From an uncultured Lactobacillus sp. (GTDB taxonomy: Bacteria > Bacillota > Bacilli > Lactobacillales > Lactobacillaceae), in contig CAOOYH010000013.1 of NCBI GenBank assembly GCA_948500755.1, forward strand, positions 1 to 32,151: a stretch of 32,151 nucleotides of DNA, in the 5' to 3' direction. The notes under the pieces were generated by a model, which worked only from the letters and a program-made list of their open reading frames with translations, was not told where the DNA came from and ran no database searches. Position 1 is the stretch's first letter; each line of letters starts with the position of its first letter. This document shows, in pieces, positions 25,301 to 32,151 of this stretch. A program made the position numbers and the translations under genes.

Positions 25301-26007
25301 ATCCATTTGCGGATGCCACTAAGACTACAGCCTATCAGTCTGTTTCTGAGATAAAAAAAGTATTTAATGATCCTATGGATACTGAACTTGAGAATTCACG
25401 TCTTATTTCTTCAAGTAATCGATATTTACAACCAATTGACGAGACTCCCGTATTTTTAGAAAAACAAAAATTTACTGGAGCAGAGATCGGAACAGCGATG
25501 CACCTAGTTTTACAGTATTATGATTATCAGGGTGATAAAACTGAGATAAATTTAGAACAAGAAATTGAAGAGCTTGTAGAATTAGGTAAATTAAACCCAT
25601 TGATGGTGCCACATTTATCAAAAGAAGCTTTAAATTGGTTTGTAATGAGTGAATTTGCGGCAGAATTTTGGCAAAAACCAGAAAAATTACATAGAGAAAG
25701 CCAATTCTCAAGCTTAGTGAATGCTAGTGAACTGTTTAATGATTTTTCTGACTCAGCAGCTAAAATTCTAGTTCACGGAACAATTGATGGATATTTTGAA
25801 ACAGACGAAGGTTTAATTTTATTTGACTATAAAACTGATTTTGTTGATAAAACTCATGAAGAACAAGCTATAGACAAAATTAAGAAAAAATATACTGGGC
25901 AACTACGTTTATATGAACAAGCATTAAATGAAATATCGGAAAATAAAAAGGTAATTGGAAAATATTTAATTTTGCTTGACGCAAGGAAAGTGGTCCCAGT
26001 AGACTAG
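22393..26007 (+). CDS. addA: ATP-dependent helicase/nuclease subunit A (AddA/RexA)
   Basis: A 1204-residue UvrD-like helicase with a C-terminal nuclease, the motor of the AddAB complex. Motifs in order: FTKEQNQAI (Q motif), ASAGSGKT (23-30), LIITFTKAAAREMK, LIDEYQDVN, MVGDIKQSIYGFRQARPDLF, LMTIHASKGLEFPVVFV, ARILYVGLTRAQQKLIL and nuclease VHGTIDGYF plus LILFDYKTD (Asp1145, Lys1147). All motifs look intact. The start is TTG 22393, directly after the addB TAG (TAGTTG), so expression depends on coupling; the purine-rich GGTGAAGA just upstream serves as ribosome binding site. Here only AddA keeps ATPase motifs. Confidence 0.95.
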   Translation: MTKFTKEQNQAINDYGKDILVSASAGSGKTTVLVERVLKRILSGTPVSSLLIITFTKAAAREMKERIKQKISDQIEKEPNNQFLRSQLLDVDTANISTIDSFCLDVIRRFYYVIDLDPQFSVLTDETQAELLKERALHEIEIEYLEKNDQEFQDFYDNFSGDRDAEGARNLLLQLYNTAVTEPNYEKFLNNLPSSYQVQDDLIKSDLWQGQIKPVLIKEIRDLQNEIKQLFENPQMENPDLVKVKENYDIFTSHLEQFLNALEDDHSYNEIRANLMNCKFEKNIRKSKKWSEESLETYQESQKLKSDLNDQLKKIFANFFVVEEKEQINILKKSEKLVKTIVDAEKKLIKRFGQLKREQNLIDYSDMEQFAFSILTTDTSNAHIAQEYYQEKFNEILIDEYQDVNALQENIIAAIKKKGQNNLFMVGDIKQSIYGFRQARPDLFLSKYHAYGKNDDSEKIILSDNFRSTKRVTKTVNSLFNPILTANFGGIDYKKEGQLQFGATYYPADLPTASEYIFTDKKQTQASFEENFGDEMDFSEIQMVIARIKQLKEENFQVWDRKTQLKRPLEYSDIAIITRTRSDNLQVMQEFAKADLPLFVTDAQNYFQTFELVMIMNYLRLIDNPQQDIPLVAVLRSPLFNFKEPELAQIRVKTRSGNFYNALTSFASVNSDLGQKCKNCLQQLESLRSFAATHRISELIWSIYERTHLLEIVTGLPNGQQRRVNLESLYERATSYESAGFKGLYQFISFIERMRKNQKDLAQPLLSDKADNAVKLMTIHASKGLEFPVVFVMGLGHKYQTRDLSGNFTISKDGLGLTIKEKDYRIDSLVKSLADVEKRQQMLEEEARILYVGLTRAQQKLILVASVSEMEAKQKKWESEIDQKTNILPLIRKINAQSPLDFLGPKLEQKHEFDQTIEDMTLALEEQDKIYYLKFAVQSDIEEKDEQKDDTQKLSSKMNDVVKTLYNFEYPFADATKTTAYQSVSEIKKVFNDPMDTELENSRLISSSNRYLQPIDETPVFLEKQKFTGAEIGTAMHLVLQYYDYQGDKTEINLEQEIEELVELGKLNPLMVPHLSKEALNWFVMSEFAAEFWQKPEKLHRESQFSSLVNASELFNDFSDSAAKILVHGTIDGYFETDEGLILFDYKTDFVDKTHEEQAIDKIKKKYTGQLRLYEQALNEISENKKVIGKYLILLDARKVVPVD

Positions 26008-26031
26008 AAACAGAATAGAAGGGAGATTATT

Positions 26032-28848
26032 ATGAAAAAAGCCTTTACAGATGATGTTTTTGCCGTCGTCGATCTTGAAACTACGGGCACCCAGCGCAAT
26101 CAAGGCGATCATATTATTCAATTTGGTTGTGCAATCATCAAAAAGCGTAAGGTAGTAAAAACATATTCATTCTTAATCAATCCTCATCGTGAAATCCCTC
26201 AAGCTGTTGAAAACTTAACTCATATTAGTAATGAAGACGTGGCGCAGGCTCATGATTTTAGCTACTATGCACCAAAGATACGAAAAATCTTAGAAAATAC
26301 GATTTTTGTTGCACATAATGTAAACTTTGATCTTCCGTTTTTAAACTATGAGCTTGTAAATGCAGGCTTAGAGCCACTAACTGGAAAAGCAGTTGATACG
26401 GTGGAGTTAGCACAAATTGCTTTTCCAACTTTTCCATCTTATAAATTACGAGATTTAACAGCTCGCTTGAGAATTAAACACTTAAACCCGCACCGAGCTG
26501 ATTCAGATGCACTAGTAACGGCAAAGTTACTACTAAAAGCAATTAAGAAACTGGAAAATCTTCCTCAGGCAACTCTCAATACTTTGACTTCCTTATCAAA
26601 AGGACTGCTACGAGATACTGATTATATTTTTTATGAAATTGGTCAAGTTGCTCGGCAGACTAAGAGACCGTTGCCTAAAGATTTGGTTCAGGTAAAACAT
26701 TTAATATTGAAAAAGCAAAATATAGCTCCACGTCGTAATGATGTAGCAAGTCCTGGATCATTTCCTCAAAGCGATGATGAAAAGAAAGAATTATTTAAAA
26801 AGAATCTCCGCTTTAGACGGGGACAAGTTAGTCTAATTAATAGACTCCACGACTTTGTTTACAGTGACTCAGATAACTCACTAGTTGTTGAAGCACCAAA
26901 TGGTAGCGGAAAAACATTTAGTTACTTAATGGCTTATGTGTATGAGCTATATTCTGGGAGAAAATTAGTAGTAGCAACGCCCACTAAGGTTTTACAGGAA
27001 CAAATTCTAAAGCAGGAAATTCCGCAACTTTTACGGGTTACTCATTTAGACTTAGATGCCCAAATTGTTAAATCAAGCAGTCATTATTTAGATTTAGATG
27101 GATTTTACAATTCTCTTTATCAGACTGATAATCCGATTCAGCAAACTTTAATTTTACAAATGGGGATTTTGATCTGGCTTACTGAAACAGAAACTGGTGA
27201 TTTAGATGAACTCCAGTTAACTAACTATCAGGCACCTCTCTTTGCAGCAATTGAACATCCTGGAGATGCGAGAATTGGAACAGCCTTTGCAGAATATGAT
27301 TTCTGGAATTTAGCACGTAGTAGACAAGAACAAGCCGATATTTTAATTACTAATCATGCCTATTTAGCTAATCACTATATGGACTCAATTTGGGGCCAGA
27401 ATCCGTTCCTAGTTGTTGATGAGGCGCATCGTTTTGTTGAAAATGTAGCAAGTTCAAGAAATGATTCACTTCAATTTGAAAGCTTCTGGGGGATGTGTAG
27501 TCACTTACGTAACTTACTTTTTTATGCAGAAGATAGTGCTAAGGCACGTTTTGGTAATAATTTAGAATTCAAATTGATCTTAGATAAACTTGAAAAAGAT
27601 ACAAATAATTTAATTCATTCTATTAACAAGATCCAGCAAGCCCTTTATGATAATCGAAAATTTGCTACCAGTTGGGAAGAGAAGAGACAAAATGCTATTA
27701 GTCTCGGATTTCAGGGACAGGATTTGTTCAACAATATTGGGTACTTCAAGCATTTGTTAAATCTTATGCAAGATAATATTGAAATTGTGCGCCAAGAGAC
27801 TAATCAACTCCTCTTTTTGCTATATCATCAACAAAAGAATCTTTTAACGAGCGATGATGTGTTAATAAGAGATCTTCAAGAAGAAATAGATCAGTTAGAT
27901 TATTACTCAGAGCAAAACTATCTTTTACTTGATCAATTAAGTGACCCTAAAAAGTTAGATCATGAAGGATTTGTTTTAGAAATAAGTAATGAAGATGACC
28001 CACTATCTACTAATTTAACTTGGTTAACACTTGATCCTGAAGAAGAAGTTAAACAGTTATATCATTACTTTGATAAAAAATTATTTATTTCTGCTACTTT
28101 AGCAGAACAAGACGACTTCTCATACACTATCAAAAACCTATATTTAGATCCTAAAAAAACACTTACTTATCGAGCAAAGCCTTCTTTCAAAGTTGAAAAG
28201 CATTTAAAAGTATATGCACTTTCCGATAATAATGCTCCAGAGGATCCAAACAGTCCTGAATATGAAACATTTATTAGTAATTTACTTACTCAAATTAAAG
28301 ACTATAAACATGTGTTAGTTTTATTTACTAATTTAGATGTTATCCGGGATGTTTTTAGCAGATTAAGTGAAAACAGTAATGCTTTAAAGGACTATGAAAT
28401 TTTAGCTCAAGGCTTAACTGGTTCTAATGAAAAAATTGCTAAACGTTTCGGAATTGCTGAAAAAGCCATTTTACTTGGAGCAAATAGTTTCTGGGAAGGA
28501 ATTGATTTTAAACATAATGGGGTAGATCTTGCAATTGTTACGCGTTTACCTTTTGAGTCACCCGATCAACCCGAGGTAAAATTACGAACAGAATGTTTAA
28601 AAAAGCAAGTTGGAGCTGATAAAATTTTTGAAGTGGATACACTTCCACGAGCAATTTTAAGATTTAGGCAGGGATGCGGTCGTTTGATCAGAAATGAGCG
28701 TGATCATGGAGTCTTTGTAGTTTTAGATCAACGAGTTTGGAATAAATCTTATGGCGAACAGTTTTTATCAGGACTACCTGTGAGTGCTAAAAAGGTTAGC
28801 AAGCAACAACTACTAAATGTTTTAAGGAATAGTAAACAGAATGAATAG
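26032..28848 (+). CDS. dinG: DinG-type exonuclease-helicase
   Basis: A 938-residue two-part protein. The N-terminal 3'-5' exonuclease of DnaQ type has VVDLETTG, HISNEDV, VAHNVNFDLPFLNYEL and HRADSDALVTAKLL, all DEDD residues in place. The C-terminal XPD-like superfamily 2 helicase region has PNGSGKT (Gly291 to Thr295), VVDEAH (463-466), LFISATL, SFWEGIDF and RFRQGCGRLIR. The four Cys that bind [4Fe-4S] in E. coli DinG are absent (YLDLDGF where a YLC-type site is expected). The Firmicute DinG with this domain layout may act mainly as a nuclease rather than a helicase, as I recall for S. aureus DinG. Start ATG 26032 follows GGGAG; 24 bases after addA. Confidence 0.92.
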   Translation: MKKAFTDDVFAVVDLETTGTQRNQGDHIIQFGCAIIKKRKVVKTYSFLINPHREIPQAVENLTHISNEDVAQAHDFSYYAPKIRKILENTIFVAHNVNFDLPFLNYELVNAGLEPLTGKAVDTVELAQIAFPTFPSYKLRDLTARLRIKHLNPHRADSDALVTAKLLLKAIKKLENLPQATLNTLTSLSKGLLRDTDYIFYEIGQVARQTKRPLPKDLVQVKHLILKKQNIAPRRNDVASPGSFPQSDDEKKELFKKNLRFRRGQVSLINRLHDFVYSDSDNSLVVEAPNGSGKTFSYLMAYVYELYSGRKLVVATPTKVLQEQILKQEIPQLLRVTHLDLDAQIVKSSSHYLDLDGFYNSLYQTDNPIQQTLILQMGILIWLTETETGDLDELQLTNYQAPLFAAIEHPGDARIGTAFAEYDFWNLARSRQEQADILITNHAYLANHYMDSIWGQNPFLVVDEAHRFVENVASSRNDSLQFESFWGMCSHLRNLLFYAEDSAKARFGNNLEFKLILDKLEKDTNNLIHSINKIQQALYDNRKFATSWEEKRQNAISLGFQGQDLFNNIGYFKHLLNLMQDNIEIVRQETNQLLFLLYHQQKNLLTSDDVLIRDLQEEIDQLDYYSEQNYLLLDQLSDPKKLDHEGFVLEISNEDDPLSTNLTWLTLDPEEEVKQLYHYFDKKLFISATLAEQDDFSYTIKNLYLDPKKTLTYRAKPSFKVEKHLKVYALSDNNAPEDPNSPEYETFISNLLTQIKDYKHVLVLFTNLDVIRDVFSRLSENSNALKDYEILAQGLTGSNEKIAKRFGIAEKAILLGANSFWEGIDFKHNGVDLAIVTRLPFESPDQPEVKLRTECLKKQVGADKIFEVDTLPRAILRFRQGCGRLIRNERDHGVFVVLDQRVWNKSYGEQFLSGLPVSAKKVSKQQLLNVLRNSKQNE

Positions 28849-29335
28849 ATATGTAAAAAAAGGACTTAAAATCACTGGAATTGTGGTTGGAGTTTTGGCA
28901 GCAATTTATCTATGTCTTTGTATTGTGTTTTATATTGCAACTAAGCCAGCAAGTGACACAGTTAAAGAAACTAATAAGATTGCCCTTGAAAAGACCCCAA
29001 TTACTACAGTTACCAAGAACTACCATTTAAGTCGTAGCGTTGAGAGCAATAGTTTAGAAGGAATGAGTAAGAAGGGGAAAAAGTATTACTTCATTTATCT
29101 TCCAAAAAGTAAAAAAGCTTACCTTTATCAAGCAAATAAAGGTAAAAGTGAAGAACAGATTTTAAATACTTTTAATGATGAGCATCCTGGACACAATAAC
29201 CCTAAATGCCAGCTAGGTTGGTATAAGGGGATGCCAGTTTGGGAAGTAACATACAAAAAGAAAAATGGTAATTATGGCTATGTTCTTTATGATTTTAGAA
29301 ATGGAAAAGAAGTAGTCTATGCGGACAATTTATAA
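28841..29335 (+). CDS. ypmB: YpmB-like membrane-anchored protein (DUF5590)
   Basis: A 164-residue protein with a basic N-terminus and one membrane segment (ITGIVVGVLAAIYLCLCIVF, about residues 12-31), then an extracytoplasmic domain with YYFIYLPKSKKAYLYQANKG and a repeated PepSY-like C-terminal half (PVWEVTYKKKNGNYGYVLYD). Size and position, between dinG and asnS, match B. subtilis ypmB, whose function is not established. Its ATG overlaps the dinG stop region by 8 bases. Confidence 0.75.
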   Translation: MNRYVKKGLKITGIVVGVLAAIYLCLCIVFYIATKPASDTVKETNKIALEKTPITTVTKNYHLSRSVESNSLEGMSKKGKKYYFIYLPKSKKAYLYQANKGKSEEQILNTFNDEHPGHNNPKCQLGWYKGMPVWEVTYKKKNGNYGYVLYDFRNGKEVVYADNL

Positions 29336-29340
29336 ATTTG

Positions 29341-29370
29341 TTAAACTAAAGAGTGATTTTTTAGTATAAT
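29341..29370 (+). promoter_or_regulatory. Promoter of asnS
   Basis: A perfect TATAAT (29365-29370) with a weak TTAAAC (29341-29346) 18 bases upstream. Only 33 bases separate it from the asnS ATG, which leaves no room for a T-box leader. Confidence 0.55.
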
Positions 29371-29403
29371 AAAATTAAATTTAATTAAAAAGGTTGGTAA
29401 GTA

Positions 29404-30702
29404 ATGACAGAATTAATCTCAATTAAAGATTCTTCTAAACATGTAGACCAAGAAGTTAAAATGCATGTTTGGTTAACTGATAAACGATCAAGTGGTAAGA
29501 TTATTTTCTTACAATTACGTGATGGAACAGCATTTTTCCAAGGCGTTATTCGTAAGAATGATGTTTCTGAGGAAGTTTTTGAAGCTGCTAAATCTTTGCG
29601 TCAAGAAGCTAGTTTTTACATCACTGGTACTGTTCACGAAGATAAGCGTTCACACTTTGGCTATGAAATTCAAATTTCAGATTTAGAAATTGTTTCTAAC
29701 AACGAAGGTTACCCAATTGGTAATAAGGAACATGGTGTTGACTTCTTACTTGATAATCGTCATTTATGGTTAAGATCTAAGCGTCCATTTGCTATTATGC
29801 AAATTAGAAATACTATGTTTAAAGCAACTGTTGATTTCTTTGAAAAAGAAGGATTCATTAAGTTTGATGCTCCTATCTTCATGCATTCTGCTCCAGAAGG
29901 TACTACACAATTATTCCATGTAGAATACTTCAATAATGATGCTTACTTGTCACAATCTGGTCAATTGTATGGTGAAGCTGGTGCTATGGCTTACGGAAAA
30001 ATCTTTACTTTTGGACCAACATTTAGAGCAGAAGAATCCAAGGGCCGTCGTCATATGACAGAATTCTGGATGATGGAACCAGAAATGGCATGGATGCACC
30101 AAGATGAGTCTTTAGATATTCAAGAAAGATACTTGGCTTACATGGTTAAACAAGTTCTTGAAAATAATGAATATGAATTAAAGATCTTGGGTAGAGATCC
30201 TGAAAAATTACGTCCGACTACTGAAGGTAACTTTACTCGTCTTTCATACGATGATGCTATTAAAATGCTTCAAGAAGCTGGTCGTGATATTAAATGGGGT
30301 GACGACTTTGGTGCACCTGACGAAGGATACATTTCAGAACAATTTGATCGTCCAGTCTTCATCGTTAACTACCCAACCACAATTAAGCCTTTCTACATGA
30401 AGAAAAATCCTGATAATCCTAAAGAATATTTATGTGCTGATGTAATTGCACCAGAAGGATACGGTGAAATTTTCGGTGGTTCTGAACGTGAAGGTAACTA
30501 CGAAATTTTGAAACAACAAATTGAAGAAGCAGGTCTTAACTTAGAAGATTACCAATGGTACCTTGACTTGCGTAAATTCGGTGGTGTTCCTCACTCTGGA
30601 TTTGGTATGGGATTTGAACGTACAATCGCTTGGATTTGTAAGTTAGATCACATTCGTGAAGCTATTCCATTCCCAAGATTGATCAACAGAATGCAACCAT
30701 AA
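29404..30702 (+). CDS. asnS: Asparaginyl-tRNA synthetase
   Basis: Class IIb aminoacyl-tRNA synthetase, 432 residues, charging tRNA-Asn. An N-terminal OB-fold anticodon-binding domain (KMHVWLTDKRSSGKIIFLQL) is followed by a catalytic core with AEGTT-type SAPEGTTQLFHVEYF, QSGQLYGEAGAM, motif 2 TFRAEESKGRRHMTEFWMME and motif 3 GFGMGFERTIAWI. Its codon use is more biased than its neighbours', as expected for a highly expressed gene. AAGGTTGG precedes ATG 29404. Direct AsnRS means Asn-tRNA is not made only by the amidotransferase route. Confidence 0.96.
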   Translation: MTELISIKDSSKHVDQEVKMHVWLTDKRSSGKIIFLQLRDGTAFFQGVIRKNDVSEEVFEAAKSLRQEASFYITGTVHEDKRSHFGYEIQISDLEIVSNNEGYPIGNKEHGVDFLLDNRHLWLRSKRPFAIMQIRNTMFKATVDFFEKEGFIKFDAPIFMHSAPEGTTQLFHVEYFNNDAYLSQSGQLYGEAGAMAYGKIFTFGPTFRAEESKGRRHMTEFWMMEPEMAWMHQDESLDIQERYLAYMVKQVLENNEYELKILGRDPEKLRPTTEGNFTRLSYDDAIKMLQEAGRDIKWGDDFGAPDEGYISEQFDRPVFIVNYPTTIKPFYMKKNPDNPKEYLCADVIAPEGYGEIFGGSEREGNYEILKQQIEEAGLNLEDYQWYLDLRKFGGVPHSGFGMGFERTIAWICKLDHIREAIPFPRLINRMQP

Positions 30703-30730
30703 TTGATAATCTAATATCATAAATATAAAA

Positions 30731-30759
30731 AGTTGAACTATTTTAGTTCAGCTTTTTTT
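30731..30759 (+). terminator. Rho-independent terminator of asnS
   Basis: AGTTGAACTA, loop TTT, TAGTTCAGCT (10 bp with one G-U) followed by seven T (30753-30759). It lies between asnS and dnaD, so dnaD expression depends on readthrough or a further promoter. Confidence 0.88.
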
Positions 30760-30773
30760 GAAAGGAAAATTAT

Positions 30774-31418
30774 ATGGCGTCTTTTTCGGCTATTCAAAAT
30801 GAAGGTTTTACGGTTATTTCTAATAGTCTTTTACGTTACTATCCCTCTTTAAAAATATCTGAAACTGAAGCAATGTTGTTATTGCAGCTAGAATCTTTCA
30901 AACAGGAGAAAAAGTTTTTCCCTAGCGATAACAATTTATCAGAGAGAATGAATTTATCTCCGATTGAGATTTCCCAGCTAATTCAAAACTTAATTGATAA
31001 AGATTTAATTGAATTGGGGCAAAAAAGGGATGGGGAAGGTCGCATAACTAATTTCTATGATTTAAATCATTTATATCAGAAATTAGATACGCTTATTGAT
31101 GAGAGGGAAGAATCTTATCAAGATCAAGCTACTTTTAAATCCTCTACATCTACTCAACAATCCGCAAATCCAATTCAAGAGTTGGTAAGACAATTTGAGA
31201 TAGAATTTGGTCGTCTATTGAGCCCAATTGAAAAACAAGAGATTGCTGCTTGGATTAATATTGATCACTATGATCCAGAAATAGTCAAGCTAGCTCTTAG
31301 AGAAGCCATTTTAGCGCAGGTATATAATTTTAAATATGTTGACAGAATCCTCCTAAATTGGCAGCGCCATGGCCTTACTACGCTAGATCAAATTAAAAAT
31401 TTTCTTCAAAGAAACTAG
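30774..31418 (+). CDS. dnaD: DnaD replication initiation/primosome protein
   Basis: A 214-residue DnaD. The N-terminal winged-helix domain (residues 1-110: SETEAMLLLQLESF, SPIEISQLIQNLIDKDLIEL) is followed by a Ser/Thr/Gln linker and the C-terminal DnaD-like domain (LSPIEKQEIAAWI) with the DNA-binding YVDRILLNW (YxxxIxxxW). It helps load the replicative helicase at origins and restart sites in Firmicutes. AAAGGAAAA precedes ATG 30774. The nth gene follows 9 bases after its stop. Confidence 0.93.
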   Translation: MASFSAIQNEGFTVISNSLLRYYPSLKISETEAMLLLQLESFKQEKKFFPSDNNLSERMNLSPIEISQLIQNLIDKDLIELGQKRDGEGRITNFYDLNHLYQKLDTLIDEREESYQDQATFKSSTSTQQSANPIQELVRQFEIEFGRLLSPIEKQEIAAWINIDHYDPEIVKLALREAILAQVYNFKYVDRILLNWQRHGLTTLDQIKNFLQRN

Positions 31419-31427
31419 GTAATTAAG

Positions 31428-32057
31428 ATGGAAGAATTATTATCAGACGATGAAGCACGATTGGTTTTAAAAAGGATTCTTTCTTTATATCCAGATGCTA
31501 AAGGAGAATTGAATTGGGACACAAAGTTTCACCTATTATGTGCTGTTTTAATGAGTGCCCAGACCACTGATAAAATGGTTAATAGAACTACACCTAAATT
31601 CTTTAAGGACTATCCAGATAGTGCCACTTTAGCCCAAGCAGATATCAAAGATATTGAAAATCACATTCGTACAATTGGTTTATATCGTACAAAAGCTAAA
31701 CATTTAAAAGAGACAGCACAAATTATTACTGAAAAATTTGACGGTCAGATTCCGAAAGATAAAAAGATTTTGATGACCTTACCTGGCGTGGGAGAAAAAA
31801 CGGCTAATGTTGTTTTAGCAGAAGGCTTCAAAGTACCAGCAATTGCAGTAGATACACATGTATCTCGTATTTCTAAAAGATTTAATATCGTTAGTGCAAA
31901 AGCGACTCCTCATGAAGTTGAGCAGCGGCTTGAAGAATTGCTTCTAAAAGAAGAATGGATTCATACTCATCATGCTATGATTTTATTCGGCAGATATACA
32001 ATGCCCGCTCGGACTAAAAATCAAGATCCGTATTCTTTCTTACCACCATTAAACTAA
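31428..32057 (+). CDS. nth: Endonuclease III, Fe-S-less form
   Basis: A 209-residue DNA glycosylase/AP lyase for oxidised pyrimidines. The helix-hairpin-helix motif LPGVGEKTANVV carries catalytic Lys124, and Asp142 lies in AVDTHVSRI, 18 residues later as in E. coli (Lys120, Asp138). Where the E. coli enzyme ends with four [4Fe-4S] cysteines, this one reads GRYTMPARTKNQDPYSFLPP with no cysteine. The only cysteine in the protein is near residue 38. The catalytic core looks intact, so activity without a cluster is likely but inferred. Likely read with dnaD. Confidence 0.93.
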   Translation: MEELLSDDEARLVLKRILSLYPDAKGELNWDTKFHLLCAVLMSAQTTDKMVNRTTPKFFKDYPDSATLAQADIKDIENHIRTIGLYRTKAKHLKETAQIITEKFDGQIPKDKKILMTLPGVGEKTANVVLAEGFKVPAIAVDTHVSRISKRFNIVSAKATPHEVEQRLEELLLKEEWIHTHHAMILFGRYTMPARTKNQDPYSFLPPLN

Positions 32058-32067
32058 TAAATAATGT

Positions 32068-32096
32068 AAAAAAGATCCCAAAGTCGTTTTAACGAC
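32068..32096 (+). terminator. Interrupted terminator hairpin downstream of nth
   Basis: An A-run and GATCCCAAAGTCGTT form a typical 5' terminator arm, then TT loop and the first bases of the 3' arm, AACGAC. The rest (TTTGGGATC plus T-run) is missing: the sequence switches to the putative IS end. The short palindrome alone has no T-run, so nth transcripts may run on into the element. Confidence 0.55.
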
Positions 32097-32151
32097 TGAA
32101 GTGCCATAGAAAAGTTAGACATTTATAAAATTTTAAAGATTTGATAATACA
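32097..32151 (+). mobile_element. Putative left end of an IS3-family (IS150-like) element, partial
   Basis: From TG at 32097 the sequence reads TGAAGTGCC, then AAAAGTTAGACA (32110-32121). IS3-family elements of the IS150 branch often start with TG and carry a motif close to AAAAGTTAGACA at this distance. AT-rich sequence, as before the first transposase ORF, follows to the window end. No ORF or second end is visible, so the call rests on the motif plus the broken terminator. Confidence 0.5.

Noticed and set aside
29336..29403. T-box riboswitch for asnS
   Set aside because: The gap is only 68 bases and contains the promoter itself; no T-box sequence or terminator structure.
1..32151. CRISPR arrays, tRNA or rRNA genes, prophage genes
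   Set aside because: No regularly spaced repeats, cloverleaf-like or rRNA-like sequences were noticed, and no phage structural genes.

Overview
The window looks like chromosome of an AT-rich lactic acid bacterium, most likely the Lactobacillus gasseri/johnsonii group. The basis is the low-GC codon use, strong AGGAGG-type ribosome binding sites, a complete mevalonate operon, a rexBA-type (addB-addA) pair and the dinG-ypmB-asnS-dnaD-nth order typical of Firmicutes. The species is an inference from gene content; no rRNA or tRNA gene was seen.

Positions 1-14,700 are an accessory half. They hold an MFS exporter, a RelB/DinJ antitoxin with a broken YafQ-type toxin, and a tight rightward cluster: P-loop kinase, aminoglycoside-phosphotransferase-fold protein, Nudix hydrolase, two tandem nucleoside phosphorylases and an ASCH protein cut by a stop codon. 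Next come a decayed reading frame, folD (leftward), a ribose pair rbsD-rbsU, a frameshifted AAC(3)-type acetyltransferase, a 24-codon ORF with a strong ribosome binding site, and an MFS exporter. The exporter diverges from two tandem ABC exporter genes, the second interrupted by an amber codon. Four genes here each carry one simple disabling lesion.

Positions 14,700-32,060 are conserved core. The leftward operon mvk-mvaD-mvaK2-fni makes isopentenyl diphosphate and isomerises it to dimethylallyl diphosphate from mevalonate. Facing away from it are addB-addA (double-strand-break end processing), a dinG-type exonuclease-helicase, ypmB, asnS, dnaD and nth. AddB, DinG and Nth all lack the cysteines that hold a [4Fe-4S] cluster in many relatives. 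The window ends in what looks like the left end of an IS3-family element inserted in the 3' arm of the nth terminator.

The most original signal is the leader of the leftward MFS gene (11,094-11,324). An extended -10 promoter, a ribosome binding site, a 38-codon leader ORF, and three mutually exclusive pairings, the last covering the MFS start codon, lie in the order expected of an ermC-like translational attenuator. This is read from sequence only and is untested.
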